From Bacteroidota bacterium (GTDB taxonomy: Bacteria; Bacteroidota; Bacteroidia; Sphingobacteriales; Sphingobacteriaceae): a stretch of DNA of 60,534 nt. The stretch lies in NCBI GenBank assembly GCA_013289045.1, contig JABDAU010000012.1, forward strand, positions 1 through 60,534, read 5' to 3'. Shown piece after piece: positions 44,777 to 52,703 of this stretch. Under the pieces are notes generated by a model. That model ran no database searches, was not told the origin of the DNA, and saw nothing but the letters and a program-made list of their open reading frames with translations. The first letter of the stretch is position 1; each line of letters begins with the position of its first letter. A program made the translations under genes and the position numbers.

Positions 44777-45271
44777 ATGAAAGAATCCCTTTTTCTGAAA
44801 TTGATACAACAAAACAAGGGTATGCTGTTTAAGATCTGCCGCATTTACCAGGACGACCCGCAAGACCGCGAGGACCTGCTGCAGGAGATCACCCTACAGC
44901 TATGGCATGTTTTTGATACGTATCGTGGCGAGAGTAAGATCAGTTCGTGGATATACCGTGTGGCATTAAATACGGCTATCACCTATTTTAAAAAACAAAA
45001 GCGCCGGCCGGACAGTGAGCCGATCCCGGTAAATTTCGACCAGCCGGACGATACGATAAACGAAAAGGAAGAGCAGCTGGCGCTGTTTTACAAAGCTATA
45101 AAGCAATTAGATAAGATAGAGAAAGCATTGATCTACTTATACATGGAAGATCAGCCCTACGAAGAGATAGCCAAAACACTTGGCATAACAGAAGTGAACG
45201 CAAGGGTGCGGCTAAACAGGATAAAGAACAAATTGAAAGAGATAATAAAAAAACTGAACAATGAATATTGA
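44777..45271 (+). CDS. ECF-type RNA polymerase sigma factor
   Basis: 164 residues from ATG 44777; a start 13 codons upstream is less likely. Sigma-70 region 2 (about 8-72: QDDPQDREDLLQEITLQLWH and SSWIYRVALNTAITYFKKQK) and region 4 (about 105-158: YLYMEDQPYEEIAKTLGITEVNARVRLNRIKNKL). It directs RNA polymerase to a special promoter set. Its last 11 bp overlap the next gene, so the two are translationally coupled, as sigma/anti-sigma pairs usually are. Confidence 0.94.
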   Translation: MKESLFLKLIQQNKGMLFKICRIYQDDPQDREDLLQEITLQLWHVFDTYRGESKISSWIYRVALNTAITYFKKQKRRPDSEPIPVNFDQPDDTINEKEEQLALFYKAIKQLDKIEKALIYLYMEDQPYEEIAKTLGITEVNARVRLNRIKNKLKEIIKKLNNEY

Positions 45272-45905
45272 TGATTTGAAAGATACCTGGGGCAAGAATG
45301 AACCCACAGGCATGCAATTACCCGACAATACCGCCATACTCGGCAAAACAACTTCGGTTGTAAGCCGGATCCGCAGGAAAATGAAAATAGAATTTATTGC
45401 TACGCTTATTTCATACGTCGTCATTTTCACGTATGTGGCATTTATGCGCGGTAAATTCAACCCTTTAACCGGCACCGTGTTTTTCCTTAATACCGTATGC
45501 ATTTTGCTCTTCGTAATGCTGATCCTCAACGGCTACTTTTTTACACGCTTCTATATTTTTTACCGCTCCATCAGCCGGTACGATCTCAGCATCACCAACA
45601 GTATACGCAAAATAGCCTATGAGCTGGAGCTGAATACCGAGATCTATAAAACCTACAGCTTTTGCGTTACCCCTGTTGCTGTAATGGTGACTGCGGTATT
45701 ATTTGGCGGTAAAAACGCTTTTAGCTACCTGGGAACGCTCCTATCCTCACACACCTTGTTTTCCGGACAAATGCTTTGGGTGTTTTCAGTGATCATTATC
45801 AGTTTTATAATTATCTATTACTTTATTAACCTGCACGTGAGGCAGCAATACGGTAAATATATAGACGAGTTAAAGCGCGTAATGGATGACCTTGGACAAT
45901 CATAG
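45261..45905 (+). CDS. Four-helix membrane protein, possible anti-sigma partner
   Basis: 214 residues. A cytoplasmic N-terminal part (MNIDDLKDTWGKNEPTGMQL, about 1-43), four hydrophobic helices (about 44-63, 71-95, 135-155, 165-190) and a basic C-terminal tail. There is no zinc-binding ZAS motif or FecR domain of known anti-sigma factors. The 11-bp overlap with the sigma gene and its membrane location suggest it restrains the sigma factor, but this is inference. Similar proteins starting 'NIDDLK..W' follow ECF genes in other Bacteroidota (general recollection). Confidence 0.8.
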   Translation: MNIDDLKDTWGKNEPTGMQLPDNTAILGKTTSVVSRIRRKMKIEFIATLISYVVIFTYVAFMRGKFNPLTGTVFFLNTVCILLFVMLILNGYFFTRFYIFYRSISRYDLSITNSIRKIAYELELNTEIYKTYSFCVTPVAVMVTAVLFGGKNAFSYLGTLLSSHTLFSGQMLWVFSVIIISFIIIYYFINLHVRQQYGKYIDELKRVMDDLGQS

Positions 45906-46091
45906 ATTACAAATTTTAGATTACGACCCTGCTACAAGCCATGAAATTGAAAGACAGCACATTAGGTGTCGTAAATTCTTGCAAGATGTAATAAACGAGC
46001 ATAGATAAAAATACTCTCTTATTGCAGGCAACGTTAGAGATACTTGAATCCGTTTTTTTTGCCTTTATTGGTGTTATCATCAACTTTTTTA

Positions 46092-46181
46092 TCAAAAAAA
46101 GTGTTTTGATGCAAAAGCTCTTCCCGAGCCAGATTTCAGATATCGTTCAAAATCATAAGCCTTATATCTGTCTGGAAATGA
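46092..46181 (-). pseudogene. 3' fragment of a second GIY-YIG nuclease gene
   Basis: Thirty codons on the minus strand (29 residues plus TGA) match the C-terminus of the intact gene at 46222: 27 of 29 residues are identical over FPDRYKAYDFERYLKSGSGR and the following tail. Nucleotides differ at many third positions, so it is a diverged paralogue fragment, not a recent tandem copy. Upstream the frame stays open for some codons but loses similarity. It lies just downstream of the intact gene. Confidence 0.8.
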
Positions 46182-46221
46182 AACCACTTTCGCTAAAGCT
46201 ACAGCGGGCAATGCACAAATA

Positions 46222-46461
46222 TTAAAATAAATGTTTTGCCGCAAACGCCCGACCTGACCCGGACTTTAAATACCGCTCAAAATCATAAGCTTTATATCTA
46301 TCCGGAAAAGAGCAGCACCAAACTAATTTTAAAGGAAGATATGGTTTGGTAGCTGGAACATAACCCTTTTTGTGCCGCGTATACCTTTCTTTCAGGTTTA
46401 CTGTGCAACCTACGTAATGTTTTCCATTATTAAGTTTAAGAATGTAGACGTAGTACCACAT
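46222..46461 (-). CDS. Small GIY-YIG nuclease domain protein
   Basis: 79 residues: a single GIY-YIG domain with YVYILKLNNGKHYVGCT (about 4-20) as the core, followed by RYTRHKKGYVPATK with the catalytic Arg and a SFPDRYKAYDFERYL helix. Short stand-alone proteins like this are UvrC-like/YhbQ-type nucleases of unclear role and are often amplified in Bacteroidota genomes near repeats and tRNA genes. Here it lies between a fragment of a second copy and a tandem repeat array next to tRNA-Ser. Confidence 0.9.
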   Translation of the reverse strand: MWYYVYILKLNNGKHYVGCTVNLKERYTRHKKGYVPATKPYLPLKLVWCCSFPDRYKAYDFERYLKSGSGRAFAAKHLF

Positions 46462-46590
46462 TGGAAAAGGTTTGTAGGTGCAAAATAAAAAAAGTCCTGC
46501 AATTGTTAGTTTACAGAACTTTTAAATTTCAATGCTCGCTACAGCAAATAAACTTACTACTGCGAGCGAAGCCCTCCTACGCAGTCTACT

Positions 46591-46859
46591 GGCGGATTTC
46601 ATCCGCCGTAGCCCGCTTCAGCGGGCGAAACTCTCTTTCGCAAGCACAGCGGACTTCATCCGCAGTAGCCCGCTTCAGCGGGCGAAGCCCTCTTTCGCAA
46701 ACACAGCGGACTTCATCCGCAGTAGCCCGCTTCAGCGGGCGAAGCTCTCTTTCGCAAGCACAGCGGACTTCATCCGCAGTAGCCCGCTTCAGCGGGCGAA
46801 GCTCTCTTTCGCAAGCACAGCGGACTTCGTCCGCCGTAGCTCGCTTCAGCGAGCGAAGG
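46591..46859. repeat. 57-bp tandem array of double hairpins
   Basis: Units start with GTAGC at 46608, 46665, 46722, 46779 and 46836 (last one partial): an exact 57-bp step. Each unit holds two hairpins with TTCA loops on the plus strand: GCCCGC-ttca-GCGGGC and GCGGA-cttca-TCCGC. The last unit has GCTCGC/GCGAGC instead, a compensatory change. A degenerate unit precedes 46591. Because 57 is divisible by 3, open frames run through it on both strands; these are artefacts. The array ends exactly at the 3' end of tRNA-Ser. Confidence 0.9.
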
Positions 46860-46946
46860 CGGAGAGGGAGGGATTCAAACCCCCGGTACCTGTTACAGTA
46901 CACCTGATTTCGAATCAGGCACATTCGATCACTCTGACACCTCTCC
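46860..46946 (-). tRNA. tRNA-Ser (anticodon CGA)
   Basis: Acceptor GGAGAGG / CCTCTCC, anticodon stem CCTGA / TCAGG with loop TTCGAAA (anticodon CGA), a long variable arm (TGTACTGTAACAGGTACC), a T-arm GGGGG-TTTGAAT-CCCTC, and discriminator G. Reads UCG codons. CCA is not encoded (the genome has CCT after the discriminator). The 3' end touches the tandem hairpin array. Confidence 0.96.
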
Positions 46947-47209
46947 GTATAAAATGGGCTGCAAATATAAAAATTTAGCTCAATGTTTTAACAGGGTGTA
47001 CAAAGTTGGTTACCCAATCCCTCTTCTCCATAAAAAATCCAGTAATAATATACATCATAACAAAATATAACTGATATTTGATAAACCCATTAGCATCATA
47101 ATTCGTATGGATTGCAGGGTAAATATTGCGGCCGGGACCTTATTATACCTAATTTCATCATTCATCCGGCGGATATTTAACCTTCGGTCCTGTTATCTAA
47201 AGGTATCGA
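46947..47209. other. Intergenic, nothing recognised
   Basis: 263 bp between tRNA-Ser (minus) and the PAS protein gene (plus). It should hold both promoters. AT-rich; no convincing -33/-7 pair or hairpin was found. Confidence 0.5.
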
Positions 47210-48697
47210 ATGAAAAAAAGCGTTGAACATTTGCACAACCTGTTGCAATCAATTGAAGGGATTTTGTGGGAAGCCGATATCCGCATGATGCAATTTACCT
47301 TTATCAGCGACCGGGTTAAAGAAATATTAGGCTTTTCAACCGAATATTGCCTCAGCACGCCCGGCTTTTGGGAATCGCGTATCCATCCGGACGATAAGGG
47401 CGTTATTGACGGTTATCATGATCTGATCACAGGTAAAACCAGCAATCACGTTTTCGAATACCGTATGCTAAAGGCTGATGGCGAGATGGTATGGATAAGG
47501 GATAATGCCGGGGTTATTTACAATGATGGCGAACCGGCATCACTGAGCGGTATCATGATAGATTATACCGTTACTGAACGGTTACAGGTGCTGGAACGCC
47601 TTGAAAGCGATATGCTGCGAATGAACATTGATCCGTCTGTTCCGCTTGACCGGATATTGATAACTTATCTTGGGGGATTGGAAGCGTTATTTCCTAAAAT
47701 GCATTGTGCCATTCATCGGTTCAGGAACTGGCGCTTAACGGATGGGCTGTCACCATCCATATCGCCCGATTACCTGAACACTATATCGGGCCTTGTAATA
47801 GGCAAAAATGAAGGATCGTGCGGGGCAGCGGCTGCCACAAAGAAAAGGGTTATTGTTGAGGATATTAATACCGCCCCCATCTGGGAAAAATTCAGGCATT
47901 TGGCCGATAAATATCAATTGCGCGCTTGTTGGTCAAACCCGGTATTGAATTCGGATGGCGATGTGATGGCAGTACTTGCTATGTATTACCATGAGCCCAA
48001 AAAACCGACAGAAGAGGAAATAAAAGTAATGGACAGGTCGACCGCCCTGCTGCAGGTGATATTGGAAAACCGCCACAACACCGAAGTAATTAATGAAAGT
48101 AACATGCTGATGCTGCAAAGCCAGGAATTGGCGCGCTTCGGCAACTGGCGGTGGGATGTGCCGCACGACCTGGTTACATGGTCGCCCGCCCTGTATACTA
48201 TTTATGGGCTTGATCCTCAAAATTTTAAAGCAACGTTTGCGGGTTACCAGGAACGGTTACACCCTGAAGACCGTGAACCCATATACAAGGTCATTGCCAA
48301 CGTGCTGCTTTCAGGTGAAGATGCTTCATTTGAAGAACGGATCATACGCCCCACAGGCGAAGTAAGATATTTACGCTCGTGGGCGAAACTAAAAAAAGAC
48401 GCTCAGGGCAATCCGCTGGAAATGATAGGCGCGTGCCTGGATATTACCGAAAGCGTTAAACAACAAAAAGCCATTGAATTGCAAAACGACAGGCTGCACG
48501 AAATAGCCTGGGTACAGGCACATGTTGTAAGGTCTCCCCTCGCGCGTATCCTTAGTCTTGTTGAATTGCTCAAAACAGCGCCGGACGAAGACCCGGAAAA
48601 GGACCTGTTACTTGAGCATATCCAAACATCCGCCCTCGAACTGGACGAGCAGGTTCGCCTCATCTGCCAAAAGACCGAGTCAATCGGCATTAACTAA
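47210..48697 (+). CDS. PAS-GAF-PAS protein ending after a histidine-kinase-like DHp helix
   Basis: 495 residues. PAS/PAC (about 8-130), GAF (about 150-290: CAIHRF...NEGSCGAAAATKKRVIVEDI), second PAS/PAC (about 305-420, ending LDITESVKQQ), then WVQAHVVRSPLARILSLVEL with H438 in the position of an H-box. The protein stops about 57 residues later, so there is no ATPase domain. No membrane helix. It may be a phosphotransfer or dimer-partner protein served by another kinase, or a sensor for a different output. The reading frame is intact and the stop clear, so this is not an obvious frameshift. Confidence 0.88.
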   Translation: MKKSVEHLHNLLQSIEGILWEADIRMMQFTFISDRVKEILGFSTEYCLSTPGFWESRIHPDDKGVIDGYHDLITGKTSNHVFEYRMLKADGEMVWIRDNAGVIYNDGEPASLSGIMIDYTVTERLQVLERLESDMLRMNIDPSVPLDRILITYLGGLEALFPKMHCAIHRFRNWRLTDGLSPSISPDYLNTISGLVIGKNEGSCGAAAATKKRVIVEDINTAPIWEKFRHLADKYQLRACWSNPVLNSDGDVMAVLAMYYHEPKKPTEEEIKVMDRSTALLQVILENRHNTEVINESNMLMLQSQELARFGNWRWDVPHDLVTWSPALYTIYGLDPQNFKATFAGYQERLHPEDREPIYKVIANVLLSGEDASFEERIIRPTGEVRYLRSWAKLKKDAQGNPLEMIGACLDITESVKQQKAIELQNDRLHEIAWVQAHVVRSPLARILSLVELLKTAPDEDPEKDLLLEHIQTSALELDEQVRLICQKTESIGIN

Positions 48698-48734
48698 TTT
48701 TATAACAGGGCTTGCAAGGCTTTTAGCATAGCAA

Positions 48735-48766
48735 CAAAAAAGGCCACCGTAAATCGATGACCTTTT
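48735..48766 (-). terminator. Terminator of the lipoprotein/barrel operon
   Basis: On the minus strand AAAAGGTCA pairs with TGGCCTTTTTT (one G-T pair), loop about 11 nt, with a T-run of six. It lies 22 bp past the stop of the lipoprotein gene. Confidence 0.75.
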
Positions 48767-48787
48767 ACGAAATATCGATATATCATA

Positions 48788-49549
48788 TCAGAAAGTATCG
48801 CAAAGCGTATCGCCTAAGTCAACAGTTTCTGTATAATCTGCCTGGTTGATCTCCTGTGTCACCACGTAGGTTTGGCCACCATAAGCAAACTTAAAATCAT
48901 ACGTTTTGCCAAACTGCAGCTGCACGGTAATAGCACCCTTATTCATATAACCGATATATTGGTAAGCTTCTGCTGAGTTATGCTCTTTATAAAAAATGTA
49001 ATTACTCGGCTTAAATTCAAAATCGCTTTTGTTTGAGCATGTGCCGGTAAAGTTCAGCGTGACGGCCGAAGTTTCTGAAGTTTGCGTATTAGGCGGCGTT
49101 GATGTTATGGTAACACTGCCTGTGCTTTTTGTACTGGTTTTTGCAAGGCTTACACTCACAACCTGTTGTATTTCATTAGCATTGATCTGGATATCCTGCG
49201 TAATGGCCGTATAACCCGGCGCTGAAATAGTAACCGTAAATTTCACCGGGCTGCTTTCGGTAGGTACACGTGTTGGTGAAGGCCCTAATGAAATGATACC
49301 ACCGGCAAACTCAAAGTCTTTTTTACCCGATATCTCATAAATAGCATCGGCATCCTGCCCGCTTACATTTATTGTTAAGCCTGCCGGAACCACGCTGCTG
49401 TTGGCAACATCGGTGACGTTGATCATAGCCGAATATTTGATCACATTGGCATCAACCACAACTTTTATGTTGTTGGTAGGCTTTGTACAACCCCAAAAGA
49501 ATAAAGCGATTATAGTGAAGACAAATGCGCCTTTTTTCAAAAATATCAT
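48788..49549 (-). CDS. Secreted lipoprotein with Ig-like repeats, hypothetical
   Basis: 253 residues. Lipobox FFWGC21, followed by TKPTNN. The mature protein is all-beta with two or three Ig-like/PEGA-like modules (about 35-135 and 140-250): repeated VTISAPGYTAITQDIQI and VTITSTPPNTQTSET text. No family recognised. Probably anchored in the outer membrane and exposed to the periplasm or surface. It is the second gene after the beta-barrel gene, 15 bp apart. Confidence 0.8.
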   Translation of the reverse strand: MIFLKKGAFVFTIIALFFWGCTKPTNNIKVVVDANVIKYSAMINVTDVANSSVVPAGLTINVSGQDADAIYEISGKKDFEFAGGIISLGPSPTRVPTESSPVKFTVTISAPGYTAITQDIQINANEIQQVVSVSLAKTSTKSTGSVTITSTPPNTQTSETSAVTLNFTGTCSNKSDFEFKPSNYIFYKEHNSAEAYQYIGYMNKGAITVQLQFGKTYDFKFAYGGQTYVVTQEINQADYTETVDLGDTLCDTF

Positions 49550-49564
49550 CCTGTTTAAATTTTA

Positions 49565-50248
49565 TTAGAGTTTGAAATTGAAGTTTAATTGCGCCACAGG
49601 TAAAAAGCGGTATCCGCTCATATTCTTACGGAACTGGGCATTTTGTGATGAGTTACCGTCCAGCAAGCCGGTACCAACAACAGAAGTTTGCGGCGCAGGT
49701 AGGTAATAACTGCCCAGGTCGAGATTTACATTAAAAAAATGACGTGGGAAAAGATGCGCAAATCCTAAACCTAAATATGGCGCTACACCGCTCCAGTTGG
49801 CATTCAAGCTCAGGTTACCGGTTTCGGCGGGAGTAAGCGCAATATCGCCATAGTTGTAATTGCCGGTTGGCTGTACCGCGAAATCGCCTTTTGCCTGCAT
49901 AAAATAGGCCGCGCCGCCTACCAAACGCAGGAACGAAGCCCCTTTAAATGGCGTGAAGTCGGCAAGGAAATGAATGTTGGAAAAATTTGCAGTAAGCTTA
50001 TTGTCTGAATTCAGGCCCGAAATCGGGAAGGCGTTGTTCATGCTAAGCGGAATAAAGCTCAAACCGCTGCGTATTGCCACTTTCTGTGAGAGCTCGTAAA
50101 TAAACTCACCGCCTATACCTTGCGTGCCCGCAGTTACCTGGAATGATTCCTGGTGCAAAACAGGACTTTGCAACTTGCTCATATCCTGCGCCTTTACAGA
50201 AGAAATTGCCGCGACCGCACACAGCAATACTAAAAATGTTTTTTTCAT
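49565..50248 (-). CDS. Outer-membrane beta-barrel protein
   Basis: 227 residues. Signal peptide about 1-20 (AAISSVKAQ). Alternating strands typical of the OmpW/OmpA-like 8-strand barrel: GGEFIYELSQKVAIRSGLSF, SFLRLVGGAAYFMQ, VAPYLGLGFAHLF, ending FLPVAQLNFNFKL with terminal hydrophobic Leu. Function unknown. First gene of a two-gene operon with the lipoprotein at 48788; the pairing suggests a surface complex, which is inference. Confidence 0.82.
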   Translation of the reverse strand: MKKTFLVLLCAVAAISSVKAQDMSKLQSPVLHQESFQVTAGTQGIGGEFIYELSQKVAIRSGLSFIPLSMNNAFPISGLNSDNKLTANFSNIHFLADFTPFKGASFLRLVGGAAYFMQAKGDFAVQPTGNYNYGDIALTPAETGNLSLNANWSGVAPYLGLGFAHLFPRHFFNVNLDLGSYYLPAPQTSVVGTGLLDGNSSQNAQFRKNMSGYRFLPVAQLNFNFKL

Positions 50249-50363
50249 CGTTTAATTAATAGTTTCCAATCAGGGTCAAAAACAATCATTAAACGCAAAA
50301 ACAACAGGTTTGTTACATTAAATTTATCTTATTAGATAATAAATTAATTGTCAAGAAATAATG

Positions 50364-52604
50364 CTATTTCATTGCGGTCATTGTTGGCATGGGCATAGCC
50401 ATCGGTGGCATGTCAGTTTTAAATTTCAAAGCCTTAAGGTGCATCACCATTAACTTATCGTTATTCTCGGTTAGTTCAAGAAACTGGTTAGGCGAAACAT
50501 TATGAAAATGCTGAACAGTGCCGCTACCGGCCCAGCGGATCTCGATATCATCAATCATCTTAGCCTGTCCTATACCCAACTCCTGCCGGAAAGGCGACGA
50601 GCCAAAGCTGCCGCCCGAATTTACATCTTTATAAACGCTTCGTTGAAGGCCATTCTCAGTAAACGTAAGCTTAATACGGGAACCTACGGCTGATTTGTTC
50701 GCTTTCACCCCTACCAACTTCAGGCTTATCCAGTTATTGTTTGATTGGCCTGGATTCATGTACAAAGCGCTGGTATAAGCATCGCCTATATACGCGCCGC
50801 CAATCTCTTCAAAAATATCCTGTACCCCCACATTCCGCAGGTCGGCGAAAGCTACGCCGTGGCCTTTTTGCAGGTTACCCGTACGGGATGACGTGGTAAC
50901 GTCGGCAAATGTTTTCCCGCCAATGTTGCGGAACATTTTATTCGGCACCAATGAGCCAAAATCAGGATTGCCCGTGCCAAAATACATGTCCGGGTAACCA
51001 TCGTTATCAATATCGCCAAAATTGCCGCCCATGCTGTATACAACCTTATCCAAACCGGCTTCTTTGGTAACATCGGTAAAGGTGCCATCGTGATTATTTC
51101 GGTACAGGAATACATATCCTGCGTTATATATCGGCTTGCCCAAAGCTTCAGCCGCCGCGTAGTAGCCCAGTGCCCTGTCGAAGTTATAACCGCTCACCAG
51201 TATATCCGGCCATCCGTCATTGTTATAATCATAAAACCAGGTAGTAAAGGATGCGAGCGGATTAGTGATGCCTGCCCGTTGTGTCACATTTTCAAACTCT
51301 ACATTTTTGCCGCCTTTACATTTGTTTTTCAGCAGGTATTTGTGCCCGCTCATGGTTGAAACGAATATATCAGGCCAGCCATCATTGTTATAGTCCGCAG
51401 CCGTAACGCCTTTTACAAAATCGTTAATATCACAATGCGCTTTAGCCGCCATCTCGGTAAAAGTACCATCGTGGTTATTGATGTAAAGCGCACTGGTATG
51501 ATTGTTTACTTTTCCTGTGCGTGTAAGGCTTTCCATCCCCACAAAAACATCCAGCCAGCCATCGTTATTAAAATCTGCCCAAACTGCTGTTTGCGTAGGA
51601 TGCATAAATTTAAGCCCCGCGGAAATGGTCACATCTGTAAAAGTGCCATTGCCATTATTTTTGAGCAACGAACTCGGCTCATCGCCAAAACCACCACGCA
51701 GCCAGCCGCCTCGCAGCACGAAAATATCTGGTTTGCCGTCGTTGTTATAGTCGGTCTGTTGTATATTCAGGCCACCTACCATATTTTCCAGGCCGCTATG
51801 GGCGGTGCGATCGCTGAATGTGCCATCACCGTTATTGTGATAATAGTGCATATGATCTTTCAAATCCATACCCGATGTGATCACATCCAGGTAGCCATCA
51901 CCATCAAAATCATCTACTATAGCGCCGCCTGCACGGCTGTTCAGGTTGATGCCAACTGCCGCAGCAACGTCGGTAAAAGGCTTAACCTTGTGCGGGCCAT
52001 CGTCGCCATTTAAATTAGGAATAAGATATTCAGGCGGAACTTGCTGCGGATATCCGCCCAAGGTCATAAAGGCCACATTCAATAACCAGCGGGATTGCAG
52101 GTCGTTCGGGTCTTTTTTTAGTATCTGCTCATATATTTCAATGGCCTTTGTGGATCCGGTTTTTATCTTGTGCACTCCGCCATCCTTTATCGGGAATATG
52201 CAGGATGAGCCGTTATGATTAAGCATGCAGTTGGTACGTTCGCCAAGGCGCATATAGGCAATCGCCTTGTCGCTCAAATAATTATCCACCGTCATGTATT
52301 CACGCTGCTTTTCCATCTGCGAATAGATGTTTACAGCCTGCTGCTCCTGCCCCACCTGTAATTCAAGCGCCGCTTTTTTCGACAGCATCGGCAGATCAAC
52401 CGCAGGTGAATCCAGGTGCAACGCTGTGTCGACCGAAGCCAGTTTAGATTCAGATGCGAACTGGTTTTTGGGATTGGTATTGCGCTGATCGAGATCTTGT
52501 AGCAAAGCCTCCATCTGCTTATGGGGCGATTGTTTACACGATGTGGTTACAATTAATACAATTGCCATTAAATACAGGCAAAACTTCTGGTTTTTTGCTA
52601 ACAC
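50364..52604 (-). CDS. CRTAC1-type lipoprotein with FG-GAP/VCBS repeats and ASPIC/UnbV domain
   Basis: 746 residues. Lipobox TTSC23. TPR-like helical region (about 25-200), then seven or eight FG-GAP/VCBS blades forming a propeller with calcium-loop repeats (DFDGDGYLD, DYNNDGKPD, DFNNDGWLD, DYNNDGWPD), then the UnbV/ASPIC domain (about 640-710: SVYKDVNSGGSFGSSPFRQE and IEIRWAGSGTVQHF). The C-terminus is Met-rich (PPMAMPMPTMTAMK), unusual and possibly metal-binding. CRTAC1 proteins are common in Bacteroidota; role unknown, often near SusC/SusD genes, but none is here. Confidence 0.88.
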   Translation of the reverse strand: MLAKNQKFCLYLMAIVLIVTTSCKQSPHKQMEALLQDLDQRNTNPKNQFASESKLASVDTALHLDSPAVDLPMLSKKAALELQVGQEQQAVNIYSQMEKQREYMTVDNYLSDKAIAYMRLGERTNCMLNHNGSSCIFPIKDGGVHKIKTGSTKAIEIYEQILKKDPNDLQSRWLLNVAFMTLGGYPQQVPPEYLIPNLNGDDGPHKVKPFTDVAAAVGINLNSRAGGAIVDDFDGDGYLDVITSGMDLKDHMHYYHNNGDGTFSDRTAHSGLENMVGGLNIQQTDYNNDGKPDIFVLRGGWLRGGFGDEPSSLLKNNGNGTFTDVTISAGLKFMHPTQTAVWADFNNDGWLDVFVGMESLTRTGKVNNHTSALYINNHDGTFTEMAAKAHCDINDFVKGVTAADYNNDGWPDIFVSTMSGHKYLLKNKCKGGKNVEFENVTQRAGITNPLASFTTWFYDYNNDGWPDILVSGYNFDRALGYYAAAEALGKPIYNAGYVFLYRNNHDGTFTDVTKEAGLDKVVYSMGGNFGDIDNDGYPDMYFGTGNPDFGSLVPNKMFRNIGGKTFADVTTSSRTGNLQKGHGVAFADLRNVGVQDIFEEIGGAYIGDAYTSALYMNPGQSNNNWISLKLVGVKANKSAVGSRIKLTFTENGLQRSVYKDVNSGGSFGSSPFRQELGIGQAKMIDDIEIRWAGSGTVQHFHNVSPNQFLELTENNDKLMVMHLKALKFKTDMPPMAMPMPTMTAMK

Positions 52605-52703
52605 GATTTAGATATACTTAGTATTAAAAAATTGGTTGTGCTGAGGTGATAATTGTTAGAACCACAGCTTTTTCTTGTTAATTCCGACTAAATATATAAC
52701 TTT

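Noticed and set aside
46022..46225. 67-codon plus-strand frame
   Set aside because: Shadow of the GIY-YIG fragment on the other strand, with a TTG start and no family.
46591..46859. Possible CRISPR array
   Set aside because: Repeats are contiguous 57-bp units without unique spacers, and no cas gene is present.
46860..46946. Integrated mobile element at tRNA-Ser
   Set aside because: No integrase, no duplicated tRNA 3' end (att) was seen, and the flanking genes look native.
46461..46978. Long open frames on both strands through the tandem repeat (protein repeats such as RSSLSQAQRTSSAVARFSG)
   Set aside because: The 57-bp period is divisible by three, so frames stay open by composition. Frames run into the tRNA gene and there is no start or fold to support a protein.
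51435..52013. 192-codon plus-strand frame in the CRTAC1 gene
   Set aside because: Antisense to FG-GAP repeats with intact calcium motifs.
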